Assembly (NCBI RefSeq): GCF_900113115.1
Contig: NZ_FOOF01000008.1
Span: 186,001-250,000 of the forward strand
DNA length: 64,000 nucleotides
Source: Duganella sp. CF458
Lineage (GTDB): Bacteria; Pseudomonadota; Gammaproteobacteria; Burkholderiales; Burkholderiaceae_D
Direction of reading: 5' to 3'
The notes under the pieces are model-generated. The model made no database searches, was not told the DNA's origin, and was given only the letters and a program-made list of their open reading frames with translations. This document shows positions 16,991 through 25,794 of this stretch, one piece after another (the stretch's first letter is position 1; every line of letters begins with the position of its first letter). Position numbers and translations under genes: made by a program.

Positions 16991-17881
16991 ATGCTTGACG
17001 CAATGTCGATGGACCAGCTGCGCACTTTCATCGCGGCAGCGGAAGAGGGTAGCTTTTCGGCAGCCGGGCGCAAGCTGCGGCGCGCGCAATCGGTGGTCAG
17101 CCAGACCCTTGCCAACCTCGAGATGCAAATCGGCTTCCCCTTGTTCGACCGCAGCGGCAGGTATCCGCGGCTGACCGAGCAAGGGCGCGCCTTGCTCGAT
17201 GCCGCGCGCGCCGCCGCCAGCGGCATGGATGGCTTCAAGGCCAAGGCCCGCACCCTGGCCGAGGGCCTGGAGGCGGAACTGTCGGTCGCCGTGGATGTGA
17301 TGTTTCCGATCGCGCGCCTGACGGAGGCCGTACGCGCATTCCACCATGCGTTTCCCGGCACGCCGCTGCGGCTGGATGTGGAAGCGTTGGGCGCCGTGGT
17401 ACAGCCCTTGCTGGAGCGGCGCTGCCGGCTGGCGGTGGTCGGCTCCTATCCCGACGTGCCGCCCGAGTGCGAAACGGACTACCTGTTCGAGGTGCCGCTG
17501 GTGGCGGTGGTGGCGGCCGGCCACCCGCTGGCGGCCATGCCGGCGCCGATCGCGCGCAGCGCGGCGGCGCGCCATGTGCAATTGATCCTGAGCGACCGTT
17601 CGACGCTGACCGCCGGGCGCCAGTTCGGGGTGGTCAACCCGCAGGGCTGGCGCCTGGCCGATCTCGGCGCCAAGCATGCCTTCCTGCGTGCGGGGCTGGG
17701 CTGGGGCGGCATGCCGCGCCATATGGTGGAGCAGGAGCTGGCCAGCGGTGCGCTGGTGGAATTGACGCTGGAAGCGAGTCCCGTGCTGGGGCAGGCGTTC
17801 TCGATGTATGCGAGCTGGCGCAAGGACGCGCCGCCGGGGCCGGCCGGGCGCCGCTTCATCGAACTGCTGCGCGAAGTTTAA
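16991..17881 (+). CDS. LysR family transcriptional regulator
   Basis: A 296-residue regulator. Residues about 5-65 are the winged helix-turn-helix (MDQLRTFIAAAEEGSFSAAG, then SVVSQTLANLE) and residues about 90-290 the periplasmic-binding-protein-like effector domain. AGGA stands six bases before ATG 16991. Members of this subgroup often autoregulate and control the divergent gene, here the heme-oxygenase-like protein. The four-base overlap with the next convergent gene leaves no room for a terminator. Confidence 0.92.
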   Translation: MLDAMSMDQLRTFIAAAEEGSFSAAGRKLRRAQSVVSQTLANLEMQIGFPLFDRSGRYPRLTEQGRALLDAARAAASGMDGFKAKARTLAEGLEAELSVAVDVMFPIARLTEAVRAFHHAFPGTPLRLDVEALGAVVQPLLERRCRLAVVGSYPDVPPECETDYLFEVPLVAVVAAGHPLAAMPAPIARSAAARHVQLILSDRSTLTAGRQFGVVNPQGWRLADLGAKHAFLRAGLGWGGMPRHMVEQELASGALVELTLEASPVLGQAFSMYASWRKDAPPGPAGRRFIELLREV

Positions 17882-20253
17882 GGCGGGACCACCACGGCTT
17901 CCGGCAGGCCGCGCCCATTGTCGATGGTGAAACCGTTGCGGCCGCGCCGCTTGGTGTCGTACAGCGCCATGTCGGCGCGCCCGATCAGGCCGCCCGCCGT
18001 TTCGGTGCCGCCGGCGTACAAGGCAATGCCGACGCTGGCGGTGACGCGCAACGGCGCGTCCAGCACCGTGAAGTCGGGCATCACCGCGGCCATGACTTTT
18101 TCCGCCAGCAACCGTACTTCGTCCGCATGGCGCATATGCTCGAAGACGATCACGAATTCGTCGCCGGCCAGGCGTGCCACGGTATCGGTGGTGCGCACGC
18201 TGCCGGACAGGCGCAGCGCAAACTCCTTCAATACCTCGTCGCCGCCGGCGTGGCCCAGGCTGTCGTTGATGTGCTTGAAGTTGTCGATGTCGAGGTAGGC
18301 CAGCGCCATCTGGCTGTCCTGGCGGCGCACGCGCTCGATGGCCTGGTCCAGTACATCTTCGAACTGGCGCCGGTTGGGAATGCCGGTCAGCGGGTCGCGC
18401 CGCGCCTGACGCAGCAATTCCGCCTCCACCTCGCGGCTGCGCGTGACGTCGGTGGTCAAGGCGTACACGAAGGGCACGCTGCCATCCTTGCGCACGTCCG
18501 GCACAAAGGTGGTTTCCAGCACGCGCGGTTCGCCGTGCAGGCGGGCGGTCGATTCGTATTCCGTCACCTCGCCGCCGAAGGCGCGCTCCAGCGCTGCGCG
18601 GGCTTGCTGGTAGGCCTGCTCGCCGGCCACGCTGGCCATGGGACGGCCGGGCAGGGTATCGGGATCGGTGTCGAGCCAGCGGCGATAGGTGGCGTTACCG
18701 AACTGCAGCACATGCTCGCGGTCGATGGCGCTGATCATCACCGGCAGATGGTCGGCAATCAGCCGCAAGCGCTTTTCGCTGGCCGCCTGGGCCAGTTCGG
18801 CGGTCTTGCGTTCGGTGATGTCGGTGCACATCATGTAGAAGCCGAGCACGCTGCCATCGGGGGCCAGGTCCGGCACCAGCTCGACCATCAGGTGCAGGTG
18901 GCGTTCCAGTTCCTCGCCGGGGCGCTCGACGTGGATGCGGCGGCCGGCCAGCACCAGCTCGAAGCAATCCTTCCAGCGTTCGAAGGCCGCGCCGCCAAAC
19001 ACCTGGTCGAAGCGCTTGCCGACCATGGCGCGCGGGTCGATGCCGAGCAGGAACTGGTAATGCTCGTTGGTGAAGCGGTAGCACAGGTCGCGGTCGATAT
19101 AGGCCACCAGGGCCGGGATATTGTCGGCGATCACGCGCGCCCGTTTTTCGCTGTCGGCCAGGCGCTCCTGTGCCGCCTGGCGTTCGGCCGTCAGTTCGTA
19201 CAGCGCTTCGCTGAGTTCGCCGATTTCGTCCTTGCCGCCGCTGCGCAGCAGGCTGATATCGCCGCCGCGGTTGCGGATCGCGTGCAGGTTGGCGCGCAGC
19301 TTTTGCAGCGGCGACAGCAGCGCATTGATCATCAGCCAGCTTAACACGCCGGCCACCGCCGCAAACAGGCTGGCCGCCAGCACGCCTTGCTGGCGCATGC
19401 TGATCATGGGGGCGAACGCTTCGGCAGTGGGGTAGCGCGCCGCCACGATCCAGTTGGTGGCGTTCAGCCGCTTATAAGAATAGATGCCGTCCACGCCATC
19501 CTTGTTGCTCGCTTCCATCCAGCCTTCGAAGCCGTCGAGGGCGCGCTGGGTGCCCAGGTTGAGGCCGGGCCTGGCATTGATATGTTCCAGCAGACGGGCT
19601 TTGTTGGGGTGGTTGACCAACAGGCCGTCGGTGGTCATGATGAACATGAAACCCGTCTTGCCAGGCTTCATGGTGTTGAAATGATGGAAGAAGTCGGAAT
19701 TCAGCAAGTCGATGCTGCCCACCAGGACCGCTTGCACGTCGCCGCCGCTATCGATGATGGGATGGGTCAGCACCACCACCGGCAAGCTGGACACGCGTCC
19801 GCGCAGCGGCGGTGAGATGATCGCGCGCTTTTGCGCCAGGGTCTGTTCGAAGTAAGGGCGGTCGGCCACGTTCGGGTTCTCTTGCTGCGGCGCACGCAGG
19901 CTGGCCAGGTATTTTCCGCTGCCGTCGAAGGCGGCCACATTGGCGAACTCGGCCGAGGCCGAAGCATGGCGCTCGATGGCGGCGCGGATCGCCGCTGGCG
20001 TGCGCTGGGTGGCGGGAATGGCTTCGGCGATCGAGGCCAGCAGCAAGCGCTTGGTGGCCAATTGCTCGTCGATATGGGCGGCGGCCACCGAGAGCAGGCT
20101 GAACTGTTGCTGGCCGATCACGCTTTTCATGTCGCGTTCCGACAGCGACAGCGCCAGCCAGGTCACGATGGTGGTGGCTGCCAGCACGAACAAGATGACC
20201 ACGCAGGTCATGCGCGCGCGCAAGCTCCGTGGTAGCAGTCGGGTGGGGGCCAT
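17878..20253 (-). CDS. Membrane diguanylate cyclase: Cache-HAMP-PAS-PAS-GGDEF
   Basis: A 791-residue sensor that should make c-di-GMP from two GTP. The N-terminal helix (residues about 12-35) and a second helix near 290-310 bracket a periplasmic double Cache domain (NVADRPYFEQTL, VLTHPIIDSGG). Then come HAMP (LLSPLQKLRANLHAIRNRGG), two PAS/PAC modules (residues about 370-490 and 495-610) and a GGDEF domain with RLAGDEF. AGDEF is a variant still found in active cyclases. RTTD five residues before it is an intact RxxD inhibitory site, so product feedback is expected. Confidence 0.92.
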   Translation of the reverse strand: MAPTRLLPRSLRARMTCVVILFVLAATTIVTWLALSLSERDMKSVIGQQQFSLLSVAAAHIDEQLATKRLLLASIAEAIPATQRTPAAIRAAIERHASASAEFANVAAFDGSGKYLASLRAPQQENPNVADRPYFEQTLAQKRAIISPPLRGRVSSLPVVVLTHPIIDSGGDVQAVLVGSIDLLNSDFFHHFNTMKPGKTGFMFIMTTDGLLVNHPNKARLLEHINARPGLNLGTQRALDGFEGWMEASNKDGVDGIYSYKRLNATNWIVAARYPTAEAFAPMISMRQQGVLAASLFAAVAGVLSWLMINALLSPLQKLRANLHAIRNRGGDISLLRSGGKDEIGELSEALYELTAERQAAQERLADSEKRARVIADNIPALVAYIDRDLCYRFTNEHYQFLLGIDPRAMVGKRFDQVFGGAAFERWKDCFELVLAGRRIHVERPGEELERHLHLMVELVPDLAPDGSVLGFYMMCTDITERKTAELAQAASEKRLRLIADHLPVMISAIDREHVLQFGNATYRRWLDTDPDTLPGRPMASVAGEQAYQQARAALERAFGGEVTEYESTARLHGEPRVLETTFVPDVRKDGSVPFVYALTTDVTRSREVEAELLRQARRDPLTGIPNRRQFEDVLDQAIERVRRQDSQMALAYLDIDNFKHINDSLGHAGGDEVLKEFALRLSGSVRTTDTVARLAGDEFVIVFEHMRHADEVRLLAEKVMAAVMPDFTVLDAPLRVTASVGIALYAGGTETAGGLIGRADMALYDTKRRGRNGFTIDNGRGLPEAVVVPP

Positions 20254-20360
20254 GGCTTAGTATTGCACACCTGTTTGCGAGTGTGTTCTAAAATCCAACG
20301 CACGGCCTTAATTGGAAATAATGTGAAAACTGCAATGACACTTGGCTGGGTGAATTGAGG

Positions 20361-21554
20361 ATGGCGCACTTTCACCTGGCTTGGGAATTAGGCGGCGATG
20401 CCGCCCATGCAGGACGTTTGCGGGTCATTGCGCAAGCCCTGTTGGCACGCCGCCACGCCGTCAGCCTGTCGGTACGCGACCTGGGGCAGGCGCGCCGGCT
20501 GCTGGGCGGCCTCGACGTCACGATGTTGCAGGCGCCGCTATGGTTGCACGGGGCGGCGCAGCACGCGGCCAGCCTGGCCGAGATCCTGCTCGCCTCTGGC
20601 TATCGCGAGGCGCAGGGGCTCGACGGCCTGGTGCGCGGCTGGCGTTCGGCGCTGCAGTTGCTGAAGCCGGACGTGGTGGTGGGCGAATTTGCCCCCACCG
20701 CCCTGCTGGCGGCGCGCACCCTGGATATTCCGGCGGCGGCGCTCGGGGCCGGCTTCACCTTGCCGCCGGCGGGCCAGCCCTTGCCCAATTTTCGCCCCTG
20801 GGAAGCGATGGACCTGCAGCGCCTGGCCGCGGCCGAGCAGCATACCCTGAAAGTCATGAATACGGTGCTGGTGCACCATGGCGGCGTGCCGTATGTGCAG
20901 GCGGCCGACGCGCTGCTGGGGCGCCAACACTTCCTGTGCGCCTGGCCCGAACTGGACCATTATGGCCGGCCCCCCGAGCGCGAGCAGTGGTTCGGGCCAG
21001 CCTTCGTGGCGCCCGCCGGCGAAGCGCCGCAATGGCCGCCGGGCCATGGCCATAAAGTCTTTGTCTACCTGCGCCAGGAACATCCAGCCCACGTGGCGGT
21101 GCTGCATGCGCTGGTGATGGAAGGTTGCCGGGTGCTGTGTTACCAACCGGAAGTCGCTGCCGGGGCCGTGCCGCCGGTGCACGCCACCAGCCTGGCCTAT
21201 GCGCGCGGGCCGGTCGACCTGGCGGCGGCCTTGGCCGAGTCGCGCATCTGCGTCAGCCAGGCCGGCGAGGGCACCATCACGCATGCGCTGCTGGCGGCGG
21301 TGCCGCTGCTGCTGTTGCCGACCCAGCTTGAACGCTATTTGCTGGCGGCGCGCCTGGAGCAGGCGGGCGTGGCGGTCAATGGCGGCCGTTTGCCGGGGAC
21401 GGTGGACTGGCGCAGCGTGGTGCGCAGCTTGCTCATGGACGGGCGCACCCTGATGTCGGCGCGCGGCGTGGCCAACCGCTACGCCGGCTTTACGCCGGCG
21501 CAGATGGCCGAGCGGCTGGCGGCCCGCCTGGAACTGCTGGCGAGCAACGCTTAA
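20361..21554 (+). CDS. GT-B type glycosyltransferase (family 1-like)
   Basis: A 397-residue protein whose N-terminal half begins with MAHFHLAWELGGDAAHAGR, a nucleotide-sugar transferase opening with a Gly-rich loop (about residues 10-20), and whose C-terminal half contains SQAGEGTITHALLAAVPLL followed by PTQLERYLLAARLEQAG, the donor-binding pattern of UGT/MGT-like enzymes. The usual His of the HGG motif is replaced (AGEGT). Acceptor and sugar are unknown. ATG 20361 is chosen; a TTG at 20355 is an alternative. It stands alone between the cyclase gene and the phc-type operon. Confidence 0.7.
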   Translation: MAHFHLAWELGGDAAHAGRLRVIAQALLARRHAVSLSVRDLGQARRLLGGLDVTMLQAPLWLHGAAQHAASLAEILLASGYREAQGLDGLVRGWRSALQLLKPDVVVGEFAPTALLAARTLDIPAAALGAGFTLPPAGQPLPNFRPWEAMDLQRLAAAEQHTLKVMNTVLVHHGGVPYVQAADALLGRQHFLCAWPELDHYGRPPEREQWFGPAFVAPAGEAPQWPPGHGHKVFVYLRQEHPAHVAVLHALVMEGCRVLCYQPEVAAGAVPPVHATSLAYARGPVDLAAALAESRICVSQAGEGTITHALLAAVPLLLLPTQLERYLLAARLEQAGVAVNGGRLPGTVDWRSVVRSLLMDGRTLMSARGVANRYAGFTPAQMAERLAARLELLASNA

Positions 21555-21727
21555 TGCCGCGGCGCCGGCCAGCGCTGCTCGCAGTACTGGCGCCAGGCCA
21601 GTTCTTCCAGGGCGTCGACGGCGTCGCGCAGGCCGTCGAAACGCGGATCGGTGAAACTGCGCGCAAACCGTTCGTGGAATTCAGCCCGTTCCAGTTCGGC
21701 GGGAGACTGCTTGCGTAACTGCTCCAT
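21551..21727 (-). CDS. Small hypothetical protein (58 aa)
   Basis: A short acidic and arginine-rich helical protein with no signal peptide or membrane segment. ATG 21727 is chosen because GGAGAA lies seven bases upstream; an in-frame ATG at 21760 lacks a ribosome site. It ends with a one-codon overlap against the convergent glycosyltransferase stop. I do not recognise the family. Confidence 0.5.
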   Translation of the reverse strand: MEQLRKQSPAELERAEFHERFARSFTDPRFDGLRDAVDALEELAWRQYCEQRWPAPRH

Positions 21728-21932
21728 CGTGTTCTCCAAGACTCGCCGCCAGTTTGACATCCGGAAATGATCGCGTCTGTGCGGCAGCGAACTTTTGGTG
21801 GCTGCGCTTGCTTGTCAATTTATTAATCCCTACTGTTTGGCGGGCAATTCTTCATAGGGAAACGTTGCGATTTGGGCTACAAGTCAGTACACTCAATTTA
21901 ATTCACGGCAACCATTTAAGTTCCGAATAAAA

Positions 21933-23321
21933 GTGTATTCACAGGCGCAAATCGATCCGGTCGTCAGTTTCCTGAACACGCAAGGTGAAGCGGTCCGCGG
22001 CACCATCGTGACGCTCCAGCGCAAGTCGCTGGTGATGGAAGTGTATAACCCGTATTCCATCGTGCAGGTCAGCGAAGTACTCAGCGAGCTGACGGTGCGC
22101 ATGGGGACGGCCAGCGCCTATATCGGCAAGGCCGTGGTGATCAGCATGGTCAACACGGGCCTGACTGCCGTGGTGTCGGTGACCCTGATCGACGAGTGGC
22201 GCGAACTGAGCGAGGTGGTGATGCAGCCGGGCGCTGTGGGACGCGAGGCGAGCAAGTTCGTGCTGGACTGGGACGAGCGCTTCCGCATCCGCCGCGACTA
22301 CCAGATTGCCGTCAACGAGTCGCGCGCCTACCTGGCTGAAGTGGCGCGCTGGGTGGAGCAGGTCGACCTGTCCGACTCGCTGCCCAAGGAAGGCGGACGG
22401 CTGCGCGCCGACGTCTTTGCCGAACTGGCCGAGCCCCTGATCATGCGCGTGCGCCGCTATTTCGACGACTTGAACAAGGAAGCGGGCCTGGTCGAGCAGG
22501 AAGCGGCGGCCGCCCACCGCGCCTTTGCCCAGGGCGCGCTGCATCCCTTGATCCTGCGTGCGCCGTTCGTGTTTCGCACCTTCAGCAAGCCGCTCGGCTA
22601 TGCCGGCGACTATGAGATGGTGAACCAGATCCTGGGCGATCCGCGCCAGGGCCCGAGCACCTACTTCCAGATCGTCAACGCGGCCTTCCTGCAAACGGCG
22701 GTGGCGGTGGCGCACCGCAACCGGATCGAGATCCTGGTCGCGTTCCTGAAGCGCCATGCCGATGCGGCGCGCCGCGTCGGGCGTCCGTTCCGCGTGCTCA
22801 ACGTCGGCTGCGGGCCGGCGCAGGAGATCCAGCGCTTCCTGCGCGAATACGACGAACCGCACTGGCTGTCGTTCGAGCTGGTCGACTTCAGCGAGGAAAC
22901 GTTGGCCTGGACGCGCGGCCAGTTGAGCGGCATCAGCGCCAACCTGGCGCGCCAGCCCGACATCCGCTTCGTGCAGGATTCCGTGCACAACCTGCTGAAA
23001 CGCCGCGTCGACGGTCCGCAGATGGGCGCCGATTTCGACGTGGTGTATTGCGCCGGCCTGTTCGACTACCTGTCGGACAAGGTGTGCAGCCGCCTGCTGA
23101 ACTATTTCGCCTCCTGCATGAAGCGCGGCGGCCGCCTGCTGGTGACCAATGTCCACGCCAACAACCCGGAGCGCCCGGGCATGGAACACCTGCTGGAGTG
23201 GTACCTGATCTACCGCGACGAAGCCAAGATGGAGCAGTTGCTGCCGCAGCAGTCGCGCGAGCGCCTGACCTATGTCGATGCGACCGGCGTCAATGTGTTT
23301 GCCGAAGCGTCGCTGCCATGA
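21933..23321 (+). CDS. phcB: PhcB-like SAM-dependent methyltransferase (3-hydroxy fatty acid methyl ester signal synthase)
   Basis: A 462-residue protein. Residues about 8-110 look like a PilZ-type beta domain (PVVSFLNTQGEAVRGTIVTL, LVMEVYNPYSIVQ). Residues about 285-430 are a class I methyltransferase with FRVLNVGCGPAQEI (SAM loop) and FDVVYCAGLFDYLSD. The order methyltransferase, membrane kinase, receiver-kinase, receiver protein, all overlapping by ATGA, is that of phcBSRQ of Ralstonia solanacearum, where PhcB methylates a 3-hydroxy fatty acid to make the 3-OH PAME or 3-OH MAME signal. The start is a GTG without a clear Shine-Dalgarno. The exact signal molecule cannot be told from sequence. 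Confidence 0.78.
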   Translation: MYSQAQIDPVVSFLNTQGEAVRGTIVTLQRKSLVMEVYNPYSIVQVSEVLSELTVRMGTASAYIGKAVVISMVNTGLTAVVSVTLIDEWRELSEVVMQPGAVGREASKFVLDWDERFRIRRDYQIAVNESRAYLAEVARWVEQVDLSDSLPKEGGRLRADVFAELAEPLIMRVRRYFDDLNKEAGLVEQEAAAAHRAFAQGALHPLILRAPFVFRTFSKPLGYAGDYEMVNQILGDPRQGPSTYFQIVNAAFLQTAVAVAHRNRIEILVAFLKRHADAARRVGRPFRVLNVGCGPAQEIQRFLREYDEPHWLSFELVDFSEETLAWTRGQLSGISANLARQPDIRFVQDSVHNLLKRRVDGPQMGADFDVVYCAGLFDYLSDKVCSRLLNYFASCMKRGGRLLVTNVHANNPERPGMEHLLEWYLIYRDEAKMEQLLPQQSRERLTYVDATGVNVFAEASLP

Positions 23322-24679
23322 CGGGACCGGCACCCTACGTGAACCTGCACCTGCATTCGGCGTATGAATCGGACTTGCGCGCCTACCGGCTGCGCTTCAG
23401 CCGCGGCGGCGCGTGGACCGCGATCGGCCTGGTCCTGCTGGGGATCGGCCTGGACTTCAGCCTGTATCCCGACCACCTGGGGGCGTTCACCCTGGCGCGG
23501 GTGCTGGTGTCGCTGGCCATCCTGGGCATCATCGGCTTGATGCGCGGCCCCTGGGGCGCGCGCCATGTGGAGGCGATGAGCTTCGCCTGGCTGATGCTGC
23601 CGCAGGTCATGATCGCCTGGATGATCGCCGTCACCGAAGGCGCCGCATCGATTTACTACGCCGGCCTGAACCTGGGCGTGTTCGCCTCGGCCATCGCCTT
23701 TGCCTTCCGCATGTGGCAGAACCTGACGCTCGGCCTGCTGACTTACCTGCTGTACGCGGCGGCCTGCTGGGTGCACGACGGCCAGGCGCCGACGGGCGGC
23801 GCGTTTGCCGTCAACTCCCTGCTGCTGGCCTTCAGCGCGATTGCCAGCGCGGTCTGCACCTATTACAACGAGCAGGCCCGCTTCAACCTGTTCCAGCTGA
23901 AGGCGGAACTGGCCGACAAGAACGCCCAGCTCGAAGCGAACAACCGCAGCCTGGCCGAAATCAAGGGCCAGATGCTGCAGCAGGAGAAAATGGCGGCCCT
24001 GGGCACCCTGGCGGCCGGCCTGCTGCATGAGGTGAACAACCCGGTCAACTTCTGCATGATGGCCATCGACATCGCGATGGAGGAGCCGGGCGCCAAGAGC
24101 AGCGAGGTGCTGCTGGAATGCCTGACCGATGCCAAGTCGGGCATGCAGCGGGTGCAGTACATCGTGTCCGACCTGAAGACTTTCGCCTACCGCAAGTCGG
24201 GCAGCGACCACGAAAGCGCGCAGTTCCTGTTCGAGCGGGCGCTGGAATCGTCGGTGCGCCTGGTGGGCCACGAGATCAAGGGCATCAAGGTGAATCGCCA
24301 TTTGCAGCCGGACACCCTGGTGCGCGGCGACGAGGCGGCCATCATCGGCGTGCTGATCAACCTGCTGAGCAATGCGGCGCTGGCCATGCGCAAGGGCGCG
24401 ACCCAGGGGCCGGCCATCGATGTCTACGCGGAAGCGCGCGGCGAGCGCCTGCTGATCACGGTGCGCGACAATGGCCCGGGCATCGCGGCGGAAAATATCG
24501 GCCGGGTGTTCGAACCGTTCTTCACCACGCGCGAAGTGGGGCAGGGCCTGGGCCTGGGCCTGTCGATCTGCTACAGCGTGATCCAGCGCCACGGCGGCCT
24601 GCTGGCCGCGGAGAGCGTGCCGGGCGAGTGGACCAAGTTCAGCTTTGACCTGCCGCGCGTGACCGGAGGCGAGAAATGA
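23318..24679 (+). CDS. phcS: PhcS-like membrane sensor histidine kinase
   Basis: A 453-residue kinase. About six transmembrane helices lie in residues 30-185 with no large periplasmic domain, as expected for a receptor of a lipid-like signal. A coiled linker (residues 190-225) leads to the H-box LLHEVNNPVNF (His237), the N-box LINLLSNAAL, G1 VRDNGPGI, the F-box FEPFFTT and G2 GLGLGLS. The ATG overlaps the phcB stop. In Ralstonia PhcS senses the methyl ester made by PhcB and signals through PhcR and PhcQ to derepress PhcA; no phcA-like regulator lies in this window. Confidence 0.8.
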   Translation: MTGPAPYVNLHLHSAYESDLRAYRLRFSRGGAWTAIGLVLLGIGLDFSLYPDHLGAFTLARVLVSLAILGIIGLMRGPWGARHVEAMSFAWLMLPQVMIAWMIAVTEGAASIYYAGLNLGVFASAIAFAFRMWQNLTLGLLTYLLYAAACWVHDGQAPTGGAFAVNSLLLAFSAIASAVCTYYNEQARFNLFQLKAELADKNAQLEANNRSLAEIKGQMLQQEKMAALGTLAAGLLHEVNNPVNFCMMAIDIAMEEPGAKSSEVLLECLTDAKSGMQRVQYIVSDLKTFAYRKSGSDHESAQFLFERALESSVRLVGHEIKGIKVNRHLQPDTLVRGDEAAIIGVLINLLSNAALAMRKGATQGPAIDVYAEARGERLLITVRDNGPGIAAENIGRVFEPFFTTREVGQGLGLGLSICYSVIQRHGGLLAAESVPGEWTKFSFDLPRVTGGEK

Positions 24680-25794
24680 GCGGACGCAGCCAGCCCACGA
24701 CCGTGCTCTACGTCGACGACGAGGAACTGGCACGCAAGTATTTTGCGCGCGCGGTGGAAAACGACTTCACCGTGCTGACCGCGCCCAGCGTCGACGAGGC
24801 GCTGGAAATCCTGGCCAAGCCGGACAGCGAGGTCGACGTGCTGGTCACCGATTACCGCATGCCGGGACGGGTCGGCGGCGAACTGCTGCGCCAGGTCGAG
24901 CGCGACTATCCGCACCTGGTGCGCATCCTGGTCACCGCCTATGCCGACAAGGAGGTGCTGCTGGAAACCATCAACGGCGGCGACATTTTCCGCATCCTGG
25001 AAAAGCCGCTGGACGCCCATGCCGTGCGTGATGCACTGCGCCTGGCCAGCGAGAATGCGCGCGAACGCGCCATGCGCCGCCAAAGCCTGCTGGCCATCGA
25101 AGAAACGGTAGCCTTCCTGGCGCACGAACTGAATACGCCATTGGCCACCATCGCCAATTTCGCGCGCAATATCCAGCGCCGCGTGAACGGCCAGGCGGAC
25201 GACAACGGGCTGCCGCTGAAGGCCGATATCGTCAATGCCGCCGCGCACATGACCGATAATGCGCGCTACTGCTTGTCGGTGCTGGCCTCGTTTGTCGAAT
25301 CGGTCAAGCGCGCCAGCGTGGTGCCGACCGCGCGCCTGGCCAGCGGCAGCGCGCAGCAGATGGTCACGGCCTTGCTGGGCGTGTACCCGTTGGCACCGGG
25401 CCAGCGCGAGATGATCGCGGTGGACGTGCAGGGCGAATTCACGGTGCGCGCTTCGCCCAACTGCGTGGCGCTGGTGCTGTCTTCGCTGCTGAGCAATGCG
25501 CTGCGCGCCCTGCAAGGCCACCCCGAGCCCCGCATCAGGATTACCGTGGGCGTGGCCGAGCGCCCGTATATCATCGTGGAAGACAACGGCCCCGGCATCG
25601 CGCCGGCGCTGCTGAACCGCCTGTTGCTGGATCCGGTCTCCATGCATGCCAGCGAAGGCGGCAGCGGCTGGGGGCTGATCTTCTGCAATCGCGTGATGCA
25701 ATCGTTCGGCGGCCACCTGAGGGTGCAGTCGGAACAGGGTTGCTCCACCACCGTCACCATGAATTTCCCGCAGTTAGAGAAGGAACCAGCATGA
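24676..25794 (+). CDS. phcR: PhcR-like response regulator with C-terminal histidine kinase domain
   Basis: A 372-residue protein with the inverted order typical of PhcR: an N-terminal receiver (residues 8-125; DD at 14-15, phospho-acceptor Asp59 in VTDYRMPG, Lys110) followed by a kinase core with AHELNTPLATIAN (His150), the N-box LSSLLSNALRAL, EDNGPGI and a G-box SGWGLIFCN. It has no DNA-binding or membrane part. It overlaps phcS and phcQ by ATGA at either end, so the four proteins are probably made together. This domain order strongly supports the phc assignment. Confidence 0.8.
   Translation: MSGRSQPTTVLYVDDEELARKYFARAVENDFTVLTAPSVDEALEILAKPDSEVDVLVTDYRMPGRVGGELLRQVERDYPHLVRILVTAYADKEVLLETINGGDIFRILEKPLDAHAVRDALRLASENARERAMRRQSLLAIEETVAFLAHELNTPLATIANFARNIQRRVNGQADDNGLPLKADIVNAAAHMTDNARYCLSVLASFVESVKRASVVPTARLASGSAQQMVTALLGVYPLAPGQREMIAVDVQGEFTVRASPNCVALVLSSLLSNALRALQGHPEPRIRITVGVAERPYIIVEDNGPGIAPALLNRLLLDPVSMHASEGGSGWGLIFCNRVMQSFGGHLRVQSEQGCSTTVTMNFPQLEKEPA

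Noticed and set aside
16871..17722. 284-codon N-terminal extension of the heme-oxygenase-like gene
   Set aside because: It would run antisense through most of the LysR gene and shows no family match; the promoter and ATG at 16870 explain the gene better.
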